From NCBI GenBank assembly GCA_946887085.1, contig CAMPKG010000123.1:1-9193 (forward strand): 9,193 nt of DNA. Reading direction: 5' to 3'. This document shows, in pieces, positions 1-6,611 of the stretch (its first letter is position 1; each line of letters opens with the position of its first letter). The notes beneath the pieces were generated by a model that worked only from the letters and a program-made list of their open reading frames with translations, ran no database searches and was not told where the DNA came from. This DNA comes from an uncultured Sphingobacteriales bacterium (lineage in GTDB: Bacteria > Bacteroidota > Bacteroidia > Chitinophagales > Chitinophagaceae). The position numbers were made by a program, and so were the translations under genes.

Positions 1-1
1 G

Positions 2-97
2 ACATTACCCGCCAACTTTGCACCAGGATTGTATTTGGTTGAAGTAGGTACCGGCGACGCAGCGACAACCGAAACCATTAAATGGATCAGGCAATAA
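2..97 (+). CDS. C-terminal end of a probable T9SS-secreted protein (partial)
   Basis: This is the 3' end of a gene that starts left of the window: 31 codons and a TAA stop at 95-97. The residues fit the final strands of a type A C-terminal sorting domain of the Bacteroidota type IX secretion system: a G-x-Y turn (PGLYLVEV), a polar loop (GTGDAATTET), then a short terminal strand with lysine (IKWIRQ). Such a tail directs the cargo through the outer membrane and is removed at the surface. What the passenger does cannot be seen. The frame is the only open one reaching the terminator just downstream. The T9SS reading rests on about 30 residues and is moderately sure. Confidence 0.6.
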   Translation, partial: TLPANFAPGLYLVEVGTGDAATTETIKWIRQ

Positions 98-116
98 GCC
101 AATCCGTTTAGTAAAT

Positions 117-150
117 AAAAACGCCCCGCAGATAGCGGGGCGTTTTTTTA
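117..150. terminator. Bidirectional intrinsic terminator
   Basis: The perfect 9-bp G+C-rich stem ACGCCCCGC (121-129) / GCGGGGCGT (135-143) has a 5-nt loop. T residues run on the right (143-149), and A residues on the left (117-121) give a shorter T run on the minus strand. It lies between two converging genes, ending at 97 on the plus strand and 175 on the minus strand, so it probably serves both. Confidence 0.9.
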
Positions 151-174
151 TATCGTAGAAAAGCTTTTTTACTA

Positions 175-909
175 CTATGGTTTCCTCGTAAGGGTAGTGG
201 TACAGCTTACTGTATCGAAAGGACCTGCAAGCGTGTAGTTAACAGTTATCTGGTCGCGGGTATAAGCGCCGGTACCGCTAACTTTAAACACATTCTGCAA
301 TGTTTGCTCAGGTACAGTCAATGTTTTGCTGTTGCAATCGAGGTTGGCATAGACTGTAGCCGGGATGCCCGGGATACCACCGCTGAAGAAGCCAACAACG
401 TTTATCCTGTTGGTTTTGTCTGTTGATGGTATAACAGCCACATCATACTTTGGATTTGTGTTGGTATCGCACTGGTCAACAGCTTCGAATTCGCCCGCCA
501 TACGCATACCGCATTCTGAGATCGGCATTACATGAACGGTCATGTCGTAGGTTTTTTCACCCGCTCCGCTCTTAGCTGTGATCATTACAGGATAATGTCC
601 TACAGCCGCAGCGTCTGAAGCACGGAAAGTGATCATGCTCATGAAATCAGTAGTACCTGTTTCAGGAGAGACCATAGCCGTAACACCCTGGGGCAGACCG
701 TTTACAAACAGCGATACGCGCTCCTGTTGACCGCCGGGCATGGTTACCTCGATGGGGCCCAGCACATTCATGCTATCGCGCTCTACAGCGATATCAGTGA
801 TACCATCTACCCTGAAGGCTGCTGGTAATTTTACATTACTATTGTCGGTTCTTTTACAGGCGACAAACGAAATACTGGCTAAAGCAATAAGCAGATAGGC
901 TTTTCTCAT
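175..909 (-). CDS. Lipoprotein of unknown function with an Ig-like N-terminal half
   Basis: A 244-residue protein with a lipoprotein signal: MRK, a hydrophobic stretch at 4-17, and the lipobox FVAC with the lipidated cysteine at 18. The mature protein is therefore membrane-anchored, probably in the outer membrane. Residues about 33-128 look like a beta-sandwich (alternating hydrophobic strands, a GHYPVMITAKSG turn), resembling Ig-like or fibronectin-like modules. Residues about 131-242 are a second beta-rich domain with four cysteines (133, 147, 192, 236) that could form two disulfides, and a TGAYTRDQITVNYTL segment of a kind common at the C-terminus of small Bacteroidota lipoproteins. The gene is monocistronic: a terminator follows and a gap of nearly 200 bp separates it from phoU. 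No enzymatic motif is visible. The lipoprotein call is firm; the domain types are inference. Confidence 0.8.
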   Translation of the reverse strand: MRKAYLLIALASISFVACKRTDNSNVKLPAAFRVDGITDIAVERDSMNVLGPIEVTMPGGQQERVSLFVNGLPQGVTAMVSPETGTTDFMSMITFRASDAAAVGHYPVMITAKSGAGEKTYDMTVHVMPISECGMRMAGEFEAVDQCDTNTNPKYDVAVIPSTDKTNRINVVGFFSGGIPGIPATVYANLDCNSKTLTVPEQTLQNVFKVSGTGAYTRDQITVNYTLAGPFDTVSCTTTLTRKP

Positions 910-935
910 AAAGTGTTAGTTTGTTATTCAGGGAT

Positions 936-965
936 GAAACTAATACTATAATCTTTTATATGCAA
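936..965 (-). promoter_or_regulatory. Weak promoter candidate for the lipoprotein gene
   Basis: On the minus strand a TTG (963-965) lies 20 nt before a TAGTTTC-like element (936-942). This is a poor match to the Bacteroidota -33 TTTG / -7 TAnnTTTG pattern, but the spacing is right and it sits about 27 nt before the start codon. The match is low grade and could be chance. Confidence 0.22.
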
Positions 966-1106
966 GGTTACGTCATAACATTTTGTTTTAGCTTCAAAAC
1001 AAGGCATCAATCAGCGGGCCTTTTGAGGCAAAATGACCAAAACGGGGGATAATCAAGGTAAATACTCCGGCCGGAGCGAGGAAACGTTGCCATTGGCGCC
1101 TGCAAT

Positions 1107-1793
1107 CTAAGTTGCTCCATTGTCGTTTTCCGGCTGGATTTTGCTGTGTTTCAACACTACGGCCTCTTTATGGAAGATTATATCCTCGGCTATATTGGTG
1201 ATATGATCGCCCACGCGTTCCAGCTTTCTTACCATCGACAACAGGTGCATTGCCTGCAATATCCTGCCGGGATTGCCCTCGCAATACTTCACTACCGTTT
1301 CTGATGCGAGGTGGTTGATCTCGTTCAGCTGAACATCCATGGTATAGACTGAACGCGCAAGTCGGCTGTCGTCGTAGTTGTAGGCCGTTGTGATATCTTC
1401 CATCATCGTGCAGGAAATGCCATACATTTCCTCCACCCTGAGGTCTTTGATCAGCTGTGGATCGTATTTATCTATAGAGAGCAGTACCAGCTTGGCGATA
1501 CCTTCGGCATAGTCGCCTATCCGTTCGAGGTCGGCGTTGATCTTCAGGGTAGAAAACACAAAACGCATGTCATTAGCCACCGGCGTATGCAAGGCGAATA
1601 TGTATTCGCAATCGCTGTCTATTTTCAGTTCATAAGCATTTACACGGTCCTCGTTGTATATGACTTCATTGGCCATGTCGGCATCGTTGTTCAGAAGCGC
1701 GGCAATGCTTTTTCGCAATTGTCCTGCTACCACACCCGCCATTTCAAGAAGGCTTAGCCTTAGTTTTTTCAGTTCTTCCTGTAGGTATGTCAT
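1107..1793 (-). CDS. phoU: PhoU, phosphate transport regulator
   Basis: A 228-residue all-helical protein with two PhoU repeats, close to the usual family length. Each repeat carries the conserved acidic, metal-binding type helix: LERIGD at 89-94 (NADLERIGDYAEGIA) and LERVGD at 191-196 (VRKLERVGDHITNIAEDI). PhoU acts in the cytoplasm. In well-studied bacteria it links the PstSCAB transporter to the PhoR sensor kinase and keeps the Pho regulon off when phosphate is plentiful; whether the partner is a PhoR here cannot be seen. It is the last gene of the operon, starting 10 bp after the pstB stop. The C-terminal tail (about 212-228) is polar and probably disordered. No clear intrinsic terminator follows. 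Identification is secure. Confidence 0.96.
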   Translation of the reverse strand: MTYLQEELKKLRLSLLEMAGVVAGQLRKSIAALLNNDADMANEVIYNEDRVNAYELKIDSDCEYIFALHTPVANDMRFVFSTLKINADLERIGDYAEGIAKLVLLSIDKYDPQLIKDLRVEEMYGISCTMMEDITTAYNYDDSRLARSVYTMDVQLNEINHLASETVVKYCEGNPGRILQAMHLLSMVRKLERVGDHITNIAEDIIFHKEAVVLKHSKIQPENDNGAT

Positions 1794-1803
1794 GTCACAT
1801 GGT

Positions 1804-2553
1804 TTATCCGAAACGTCCGGTAATATAGTTTTGCGTTTTCTCTTTTACGGGATTGGTAAATATTTTCCCTGTCTTATCATATTCTATCAGCTCGCCAAGA
1901 TAGAAAAATGCGGTCCTGTCGCTGATACGCGACGCTTGCTGCATATTGTGGGTCACTATAATGACGGTGATCTTCTTTTTCAGCTCGTAGAGCAGTTCCT
2001 CGATCTTGGACGTAGCTATGGGGTCAAGGGCAGATGCGGGCTCATCCATCAGCATAACGGTGGGTTCTGTTGCCAGTGCGCGTGCGATGCATAAGCGCTG
2101 CTGCTGGCCGCCGCTCAGCGACAAAGCAGAACGTTTCAGGTTCCCCTCCAGCTCGCTCCAGAGCGCGGCCGCCTTCAGCGATTGTTCTACCTTATTTTCA
2201 ATGACGGTCCTGTTGCTTTCGCCGTTTATTCTCAAACCATAGGCCACATTCTCAAAAATAGATTTCGGGAAAGGGTTGGGTTTCTGGAAAACCATGCCCA
2301 CCATCCGACGCAGGTGATACACGTCGATATCCTTGTAAACATTTTGCCCGTCGAGCAGTACCGTGCCCGATGTTTTTGCGTTTTCTATCAGGTCGTTCAT
2401 CCGGTTAAAACATCGCAGCAATGTGGATTTTCCGCAGCCGGAAGGACCAATGAGTGCCGTAACTGTATTAGGCTGCACCGAGAATGAAATATTTTTCAGC
2501 GCTTGCTTGTCGCCGTAAAACAGGTCCAGGTTCTTTGTCTCCAGTTTGTGCAT
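1804..2553 (-). CDS. pstB: PstB, phosphate ABC transporter ATP-binding protein
   Basis: A 249-residue ABC ATPase with every catalytic motif in place: Walker [10 protein letters not shown] (36-44), Q-loop with the PstB-type FQKPNPFP (Q90), signature LSGGQQQR (146-153), Walker B VMLMDEP (166-172), D-loop SALD (174-177) and the switch histidine H202 (THNM). It hydrolyses ATP at the inner face of the membrane to power phosphate import through PstC-PstA. The KPNPFPKSI stretch and the C-terminal TGRFG are typical of PstB and separate it from other ABC ATPases. The start is set by the pstA stop, one base upstream (TGA-C-ATG), which suggests translational coupling. Length is normal and no key residue is missing. 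Confidence 0.97.
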   Translation of the reverse strand: MHKLETKNLDLFYGDKQALKNISFSVQPNTVTALIGPSGCGKSTLLRCFNRMNDLIENAKTSGTVLLDGQNVYKDIDVYHLRRMVGMVFQKPNPFPKSIFENVAYGLRINGESNRTVIENKVEQSLKAAALWSELEGNLKRSALSLSGGQQQRLCIARALATEPTVMLMDEPASALDPIATSKIEELLYELKKKITVIIVTHNMQQASRISDRTAFFYLGELIEYDKTGKIFTNPVKEKTQNYITGRFG

Positions 2554-2554
2554 G

Positions 2555-3418
2555 TCAGTATCTTATCTTTTTGTACCAGCGGTTGCGTATATAAATAGCG
2601 ATGGCATTGAGCAAAAATGTGACCAGCAACAATATAATGATGCCTGCTGCCGCATTTACCACGAAGGCAGCCTGTGGCCTTGTCGTCCAGTTGAAGACCT
2701 GTATGGGCAGTGTGGTGAACTGGTCCATTGGCCCCTCGGGTATGAAGGGCACATAAGTCAGCGCTCCTATCACCAGCAGGGGGGCTGTTTCTCCTACTGC
2801 GCGCGATATGGCCAGGATGATACCTGTTAGAATGCCGCCAAGCGCGGATGGAAGTACCACCCGCCTTATTGTTTGCCATTTGGTAGCGCCCATGCCATAA
2901 GATGCTTCTTTGAGCGACGAGGGTACGGCTTTCACCGCCTCCCGTGTTGCTACGATGATGATGGGCATGATCAGCAGCGATAGCGTGAAGGCGCCGGCCA
3001 GCAGGCTGTTGCCCAGTCCTGCCATACGCACAAATACCTGGAGGCCCAGGATACCGTAGATAATGGATGGCACACCCGCAAGATTCGAGATATTGATCTC
3101 TACGAATTTGGCGAACCAGTTACGTTTACCGTATTCTTCCAGGTAAATACCCGCCATGATGCCAACAGGCAGCGACACGATTACTGTAAAGAGCAGCAAC
3201 GATATCATCCCTGCCAGGGCCGTAAGTATACCTGCTTTTTCCGCATGGCGCGATGGCAGGCTGTCCAGGAAAGACCAGCTCAACCGCCCCAACCCCCGCG
3301 ACAGGATATCCCAGAGGAGAAGGGCCAGTACCACCAGGGCCACCAGCGTACAGGCAAGCGCCAGGTACCTGAACATTTTGTCCTGCAGTCTCGTCCGTTT
3401 AAGATAATGATCGTTCAT
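2555..3418 (-). CDS. pstA: PstA, phosphate ABC transporter permease
   Basis: A 287-residue inner-membrane permease with about six hydrophobic segments (near 15-38, 65-90, 113-133, 140-157, 192-222, 250-277). The cytoplasmic EAA coupling loop that docks on PstB is at 171-196 ([20 protein letters not shown], then GG), followed by the conserved [17 protein letters not shown], as against ETMIV in the partner, marks this as PstA rather than PstC. With PstC it forms the phosphate channel. Its start codon overlaps the pstC stop by 4 bp (ATGA at 3415-3418), so the two subunits are probably translated in step. The N-terminal tail ([14 protein letters not shown]) is basic and expected in the cytoplasm. 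Confidence 0.96.
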   Translation of the reverse strand: MNDHYLKRTRLQDKMFRYLALACTLVALVVLALLLWDILSRGLGRLSWSFLDSLPSRHAEKAGILTALAGMISLLLFTVIVSLPVGIMAGIYLEEYGKRNWFAKFVEINISNLAGVPSIIYGILGLQVFVRMAGLGNSLLAGAFTLSLLIMPIIIVATREAVKAVPSSLKEASYGMGATKWQTIRRVVLPSALGGILTGIILAISRAVGETAPLLVIGALTYVPFIPEGPMDQFTTLPIQVFNWTTRPQAAFVVNAAAGIIILLLVTFLLNAIAIYIRNRWYKKIRY

Positions 3419-4290
3419 TCGTATTTGTTTTGATACTTCTGCCGCAGCCAGAAGGAAATATTGTTAAGCACAAAAGTGAAGACAAACAAAGTCATACCGG
3501 CTGCGAAGATGGTATTGTACTCCAGCGAATCCTGCGGCACATCGCCCAGGCTTACCTGCACTATGTAAGTCGTTATAGTTTCTATGGGCTCCAGCGGGTT
3601 GAAGGTCAGGTTCGGTTCCTGCCCGGCAGCAATGGCTACGATCATCGTCTCGCCCAGCGCGCGGGATACAGCGAGGATGATAGAAACGATAATGCCCGAA
3701 GACGCAGCCGGCACCAGCACCTTGAACGCGGTCTGGAATTTGGTTGCCCCCATACCATAAGAAGCCTCGCGCAGGGAGGTGGGCACTGCTCTCAGCGCAT
3801 CCTCACTCAGCGACGTGATGTAGGGAATGATCATAATACCCATCACTAATCCCGGCGAGAGTGCATTAAAGCCGGACAGGGTGGGGATAAGCTTTTGTAA
3901 AAGCGGTGTTACAAATTGCAGCGCGAAAAAGCCGTAGATGACCGTAGGTATCGCCGCCAGTATTTCCAGTATGGGTTTGATGATCTTCGTAAAGCGCGGC
4001 GAGGCATATTCATTGAGGTATACTGCTATCACCAGCCCGAATGGAACGGCAATGAGCACCGCGATAAATGTTGTGAGCAAGGTGCCGCTGAGTAATGGCA
4101 GGATACCGAAATGTTTTTCTGTGAACAGCGGTGTCCATTGCGTGTCGGTAAAAAAATCTTTCAGCGATACTTCTTTGAAGAAGCTGATAGTATCTGTCGC
4201 CAGTACAAAGATGATAGCAACGGTGGTGAGTATAGTCACCATGCTGCACAGCATCATCACCAGCTCTATCAGTTTTTCCTTAGTGCGCAT
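3415..4290 (-). CDS. pstC: PstC, phosphate ABC transporter permease
   Basis: A 291-residue inner-membrane permease, partner of PstA. Hydrophobic segments lie near 10-32, 64-92, 106-130, 146-160, 196-222 and 261-281. The EAA loop is at 175-200 ([20 protein letters not shown], then AASSGI) and is followed by [15 protein letters not shown], a PstC-type sequence. A periplasmic stretch after the first helix (about 34-62, including the DTQWTPLF motif) is typical of PstC, whose N-terminal periplasmic part contacts PstS. The gene overlaps the end of pstS by 11 bp (4280-4290) and the start of pstA by 4 bp. The length is normal for this shorter form of the family. Confidence 0.96.
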   Translation of the reverse strand: MRTKEKLIELVMMLCSMVTILTTVAIIFVLATDTISFFKEVSLKDFFTDTQWTPLFTEKHFGILPLLSGTLLTTFIAVLIAVPFGLVIAVYLNEYASPRFTKIIKPILEILAAIPTVIYGFFALQFVTPLLQKLIPTLSGFNALSPGLVMGIMIIPYITSLSEDALRAVPTSLREASYGMGATKFQTAFKVLVPAASSGIIVSIILAVSRALGETMIVAIAAGQEPNLTFNPLEPIETITTYIVQVSLGDVPQDSLEYNTIFAAGMTLFVFTFVLNNISFWLRQKYQNKYE

Positions 4291-5281
4291 CTGTAGTATC
4301 TCTTTTCATGATCTTTAGCAGGTCGGCGCCCACCGTCGATCTGTCGGCGAACATCGATCCTGTGACCCGCTGTTGAAACCGCCGGTAAGCTAAACTGTAC
4401 ACAGCGGCGGGTAAGGGCACATAACCTACTTCCTTCACCAGGGCAGGCGCCTGCTGCATGTAGAACAAAATGAACTGCTGCACCTCGGGCCTGCCGGCCG
4501 ATCTTGTATTTACATAAATGAATTCAGGCCGCGACAGGGGTGCGTAGCTTCCTGACTGCACCGTCTGCGCGCTGGGCGCCACAGGTGCGCCGCCATTGCT
4601 CACAGGCACCAGCTTCAGTTTCTCCTTGTTTTCCAGGTAGTAGGCCAGTCCGAAATATGCCAGCCCGCCGGGGTCTGTCGAAACGCCCTGCACCAGTACA
4701 TTATCGTCTTCGCTGGCGGTATAATCCCCGCGCGAGGATTTTGCCTCGCCCACTATAGCTTCGGTAAAATAGTCGTAAGTACCCGATGAAGTGCCCGCAC
4801 CGTATAGCCGTAGGGGAACATCGGGAAAGCTTGGCCGGACGTGCTTCCACGAAGTGATCTTTCCCTGCGCGGCGGGCTCCCAGATCTTTTTCAATTCATC
4901 TACCGTCAGGAAATCGACAAATTTATTCTTCGGGCTGACCACTATTGCAAGCCCGTCGTAGGCCACCGGAATTTCTATGAACGTTATTCCCGCCTTGCTG
5001 CATGCCTCTGTTTCCGACTTTTTTATAGGCCGCGATGCATTGGCGATGTCGATCTCGCCGCGCGCAAATTTCTTCATGCCGCCGCCGGTGCCGGAAATAC
5101 CTACTGTTATACGTATGTCCGGGTCCTTTGCGCGGAATTCTTCAGCAACAGCCTCGGTGATGGGGTAAACGGTGCTGGACCCGTCGATGCCGATGCGTCC
5201 TTTGTATTTTTTAAAGCAGGCAGAGAGCAGCAAAAGAAAAGCTGCGGCCAACACCCACATCGTCACCTTTCCTGTCTGCAT
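4280..5281 (-). CDS. pstS: PstS, phosphate-binding lipoprotein
   Basis: A 333-residue solute-binding protein that captures phosphate outside the inner membrane and delivers it to PstC-PstA. It has a lipoprotein signal: hydrophobic 9-19, lipobox LSAC with Cys22, then a basic FKKYKGR. The phosphate-contacting loops are visible: DGSSTVYPI (33-41), [26 protein letters not shown] in two parts (61-75 and 76-86), and [12 protein letters not shown] (161-172). Lipid anchoring of PstS is usual where it is not freely periplasmic. ATG at 5281 gives a three-residue polar N-terminus with K5; an internal Met at residue 8 is a less likely start because it removes the only basic residue of the signal. It is the first gene of the operon, behind an unusually dyad-rich upstream region. 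Late residues 251-300 match the family C-lobe ([12 protein letters not shown]). Confidence 0.95.
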   Translation of the reverse strand: MQTGKVTMWVLAAAFLLLLSACFKKYKGRIGIDGSSTVYPITEAVAEEFRAKDPDIRITVGISGTGGGMKKFARGEIDIANASRPIKKSETEACSKAGITFIEIPVAYDGLAIVVSPKNKFVDFLTVDELKKIWEPAAQGKITSWKHVRPSFPDVPLRLYGAGTSSGTYDYFTEAIVGEAKSSRGDYTASEDDNVLVQGVSTDPGGLAYFGLAYYLENKEKLKLVPVSNGGAPVAPSAQTVQSGSYAPLSRPEFIYVNTRSAGRPEVQQFILFYMQQAPALVKEVGYVPLPAAVYSLAYRRFQQRVTGSMFADRSTVGADLLKIMKRDTTDAH

Positions 5282-5314
5282 GTTGCTGATTTGAAAATAA
5301 CGCGCTTATTGCCA

Positions 5315-5374
5315 GTCATTTGAGAAGCTTCTCTTTAATGGCTTATAGCTATCGCGCTATCAATTTCAAATGAC
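5315..5374 (-). promoter_or_regulatory. Dyad-rich pstS upstream region, possible promoter and operator
   Basis: Several symmetries lie 34-93 bp before the pstS start. There is a perfect 9-bp inverted pair GTCATTTGA (5315-5323) / TCAAATGAC (5366-5374), a 12-bp palindrome GAGAAGCTTCTC (5322-5333), an 8-bp palindrome ATAGCTAT (5345-5352), and a 6-bp direct repeat GATAGC-GC-GATAGC read on the minus strand (5348-5361). A minus-strand TTTG (5367-5370) stands 19 nt before TATAAG (5342-5347), a weak match to the Bacteroidota promoter pattern, and the direct repeat falls in that spacer where an activator or repressor could bind. Pst operons are normally phosphate-regulated; the repeat is not the enterobacterial Pho box. 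What binds is unknown. Confidence 0.4.
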
Positions 5375-5419
5375 AAAAAAACAATGCCATTTAGCATTGT
5401 TTACCAACGTGGTAACAAT
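5375..5419 (-). terminator. Terminator-like hairpin with an overlapping alternative hairpin
   Basis: On the minus strand, AAACAATGC (5402-5394) pairs with GCATTGTTT (5387-5379) around a 6-nt loop; the second arm begins a run of seven T residues (5381-5375), the form of a weak intrinsic terminator. The segment AAACAAT (5402-5396) can instead pair upstream: ATTGTTACCA (5419-5410) with TGGTAAACAAT (5406-5396), 10 bp with one bulged A and a 3-nt loop. The two hairpins share seven bases and cannot form together. It may end transcripts of the open frame that stops at 5401, or act as an attenuator before pstS. Confidence 0.45.
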
Positions 5420-5563
5420 TTGATAATATTGGATCGTTGTCGGGCAGATATTCGTTGACTTGGGCGTTTCAAACGCCAGGCTAGCGCATCCTCGTTACAA
5501 ACGAGGACGAGTGGGGTATAGTAGGGTTTGTCTTCCAACAAAAAGAAGTTTTGACGTCAAAAC
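5401..5563. repeat. Palindrome-rich intergenic element holding a 51-codon minus-strand open frame
   Basis: Three strong dyads are packed in 100 bp: GGCGTTT-C-AAACGCC (5463-5477), TCCTCGTT-ACA-AACGAGGA (5489-5507) and the 16-bp perfect palindrome GTTTTGACGTCAAAAC (5548-5563). On the minus strand one frame is open from 5556 to a TAA at 5403-5401: 51 codons without ATG, bounded upstream by TGA at 5559-5557. It includes [25 protein letters not shown] and a final NIIKLLPRW. A TTG near 5538 is the only start-like codon near its beginning. The terminator-like hairpin begins exactly at its stop. From memory only, short predicted proteins with similar strings occur repeatedly in Bacteroidota genomes, which would suit a REP-like or otherwise mobile repeat rather than a real gene. 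Protein coding is doubtful. Confidence 0.5.
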
Positions 5564-5590
5564 CGATGCTCCCCGGAAAATCTCGTATTG

Positions 5591-5623
5591 TTTGCGGTTT
5601 TAACACGCTATGGCGTAATTTCG
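5591..5623 (+). promoter_or_regulatory. Promoter candidate for the cold-shock gene
   Basis: TTTG (5591-5594), a 21-nt spacer and TAATTTCG (5616-5623) match the Bacteroidota -33/-7 pattern with one mismatch in TAnnTTTG. It would start transcription roughly 15 nt before the ATG at 5644, giving a short leader rather than the long leader of enterobacterial cspA. Confidence 0.4.
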
Positions 5624-5643
5624 AATCCAGTAAATATTTTACC

Positions 5644-5835
5644 ATGCCAGAAGGAACTATTAAGTTTTTTAATGAATCAAAAGGTTTCGGCTTCATTACG
5701 CCGTCAAACGGGGGTAAGGATGTATTTGTTCATTCATCGGACCTTATGGACAATGTACGAGAAGGAGACAAAGTATCTTTCGAAATCGAAGATTCGCCCA
5801 AAGGCCCTAGTGCCGTAAAAGTAAGACGGCTGTAG
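5644..5835 (+). CDS. Cold-shock domain protein (CspA family)
   Basis: A 63-residue protein that is one cold-shock (OB-fold) domain, near the usual 65-70. It binds single-stranded RNA and DNA in the cytoplasm, and members of the family melt mRNA structure or act as antiterminators. The motifs are present: [15 protein letters not shown] (4-18) with RNP1 KGFGFI (13-18), RNP2 VFVHSS (27-32), then [21 protein letters not shown] (40-60 region). ATG at 5644 was chosen because MPEGTIKFF is the standard family start; the frame stays open upstream but that part overlaps the palindromic element and shows no homology. No Shine-Dalgarno sequence is visible, as usual in this phylum. Which paralogue it is, and whether it is cold-induced, cannot be told. 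Confidence 0.95.
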   Translation: MPEGTIKFFNESKGFGFITPSNGGKDVFVHSSDLMDNVREGDKVSFEIEDSPKGPSAVKVRRL

Positions 5836-5854
5836 TACACTCCTGTTTTCCGCT

Positions 5855-5879
5855 GTTGTTGGTGTTCTTCACCAACAAC
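5855..5879 (+). terminator. Strong hairpin after the cold-shock gene
   Basis: GTTGTTGGTG (5855-5864) pairs perfectly with CACCAACAAC (5870-5879) around a TTCTT loop, 19 bp after the cold-shock stop codon. No T run follows on either strand, so it is not a textbook intrinsic terminator. It may end or protect the transcript. Confidence 0.45.
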
Positions 5880-5898
5880 GATGTGACTAAGATGTCGG

Positions 5899-6072
5899 CG
5901 CTCGCAGTTCATTAACCTCACCCAGTCCGACTATAAATCGGACGTCCCTCTCCTAAAAACAGGAGAGGGAGAAAAACACTCTGATAATAATCCCTTTTCT
6001 TATTCGCTCTTACCCTCTCCTAAAGACAGGAGAGGGTGGCGAGGAACGAGCCGGGTGAGGTCCACGCTCGCA
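5899..6072. mobile_element. MITE-like double-hairpin element with flanking 8-bp direct repeats
   Basis: The outer inverted ends CCTCACCC (5916-5923) and GGGTGAGG (6053-6060) enclose three hairpins: GTCCGA/TCGGAC (5925-5943), TCCCTCTCCT/AGGAGAGGGA (5945-5970) and ACCCTCTCCT/AGGAGAGGGT (6012-6037). The last two are near-copies of each other (23 of 24 core bases). CGCTCGCA occurs just outside on both sides (5899-5906, 6065-6072), as a target-site duplication would. No open frame of note lies inside, so it could move only with help in trans. A REP-like repeat, or decoy hairpins used as transcription ends, are other readings. Confidence 0.55.
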
Positions 6073-6076
6073 TGAA

Positions 6077-6108
6077 TTTCGCCCTTCCACATCATTTTCG
6101 TATATTTG
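6077..6108 (+). promoter_or_regulatory. Bacteroidota-type promoter candidate with a perfect -7 element
   Basis: TATATTTG (6101-6108) fits TAnnTTTG exactly, and TTTC (6077-6080) stands 20 nt upstream in place of TTTG. An ATG follows 45 nt later at 6153. This is the best promoter match in the window, yet it leads only into a short broken frame. Confidence 0.45.
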
Positions 6109-6152
6109 TGTTATTATCAGCCGTCCTGGTAAACGAGGCTAAACTATCACCA

Positions 6153-6347
6153 ATGAGCGAAAACAAGGACTTACTTCCGGTGCATAGCCACAAGCTTTAT
6201 CATATTTTTCCTCGTCTCTACCGGGTCTCTGGATCAGGACCCGGCAGCATGGCCTTGATGTCGCCGGTCCCTATCAGAATACCCGGCGAGAACGGAGAAT
6301 ATTGGCAAGAACTATGCCATTTTTTGCCGGATGTAGCAGGGAGCTGA
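6153..6347 (+). pseudogene. Possible 5' remnant of a gene interrupted by a dispersed repeat
   Basis: A frame opens at ATG 6153 behind a good promoter and gives MSENKDLLPVHSHKLYHIFPR, a plausible soluble N-terminus of unknown family. At 6214 the reading frame runs into copy A of the dispersed repeat described separately and becomes a low-complexity, proline- and glycine-rich stretch ending at TGA 6345-6347. The simplest reading is that a gene was truncated and the repeat now supplies its end. No 3' remainder of the gene is recognisable on the other side. It is equally possible that the open frame is chance. Confidence 0.3.
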
Positions 6348-6366
6348 CAGCCGTTAGTTGCAAGCT
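6214..6366. repeat. Dispersed repeat, copy A
   Basis: Collinear with copy B at 7200-7353. The first 54 bases (6214-6267) match copy B at about 47 positions with one gap. The stem TCGCCGG (6261-6267) / CCGGCGA (6283-6289) is identical in both, and after 63 bases of diverged sequence both reach a GTTA-nn-TGCA-GCT-like end (here from 6353). Copy A also has a strong hairpin, CCGGGTC-T-CTG (6221-6231) with CAGGACCCGG (6235-6244), 10 bp with one bulged T. Conserved ends around a variable centre suggest a mobile or recombination-related repeat, or a structured RNA. Confidence 0.6.
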
Positions 6367-6399
6367 AAGGACAGCGGGGGGCAAATAAAACCTTAATTA

Positions 6400-6486
6400 G
6401 TTCGACATCCAATAAGGATATAACAATGAAAGCCGCGATGGTAGCGGCATTCATTTTGAGTGATCCGGATTGGACTGATGTCGAAC
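6400..6486. other. Nested stem-loop region
   Basis: The outer arms GTTCGACATC (6400-6409) and GATGTCGAAC (6477-6486) are perfect 10-bp complements, extended inward by CCAAT (6409-6413) against ATTGG (6469-6473). Inside is a second hairpin: AATGAA-A-GCCGC (6425-6436) with GCGGC-A-TTCATT (6444-6455), 11 pairs with one A-A mismatch and a 7-nt loop, followed by TT. This would fold into a branched cruciform or RNA. A 23-codon frame (6426-6497) overlaps it but is probably incidental. Between 6487 and 6611 nothing further is recognised. Confidence 0.5.
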
Positions 6487-6611
6487 CGGATTACTGAAGA
6501 TTTACGGTTATTGGTTGCGTGAGTTATTGATTATTACTGGACTTTTATTTTCAGATCGTGAACGACAAAATGTAACTGTCGAACTGGACGGACGTTGACT
6601 ATAATTAAATA

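Noticed and set aside
1065..1076. Palindrome CTCCGGCCGGAG downstream of phoU as a terminator
   Set aside because: It has no loop and no T run after it, so it cannot act as an intrinsic terminator; chance in G+C-rich DNA is enough.
5481..5696. A 71-codon minus-strand ATG frame over the start of the cold-shock gene
   Set aside because: It overlaps the clear cold-shock gene on the other strand and its 3' part is the palindromic repeat read in another frame.
6426..6497. A 23-codon frame (MKAAMVAAFILSD...)
   Set aside because: Its first half is simply the sequence of the inner hairpin, and nothing else (no promoter, no similarity) supports it.
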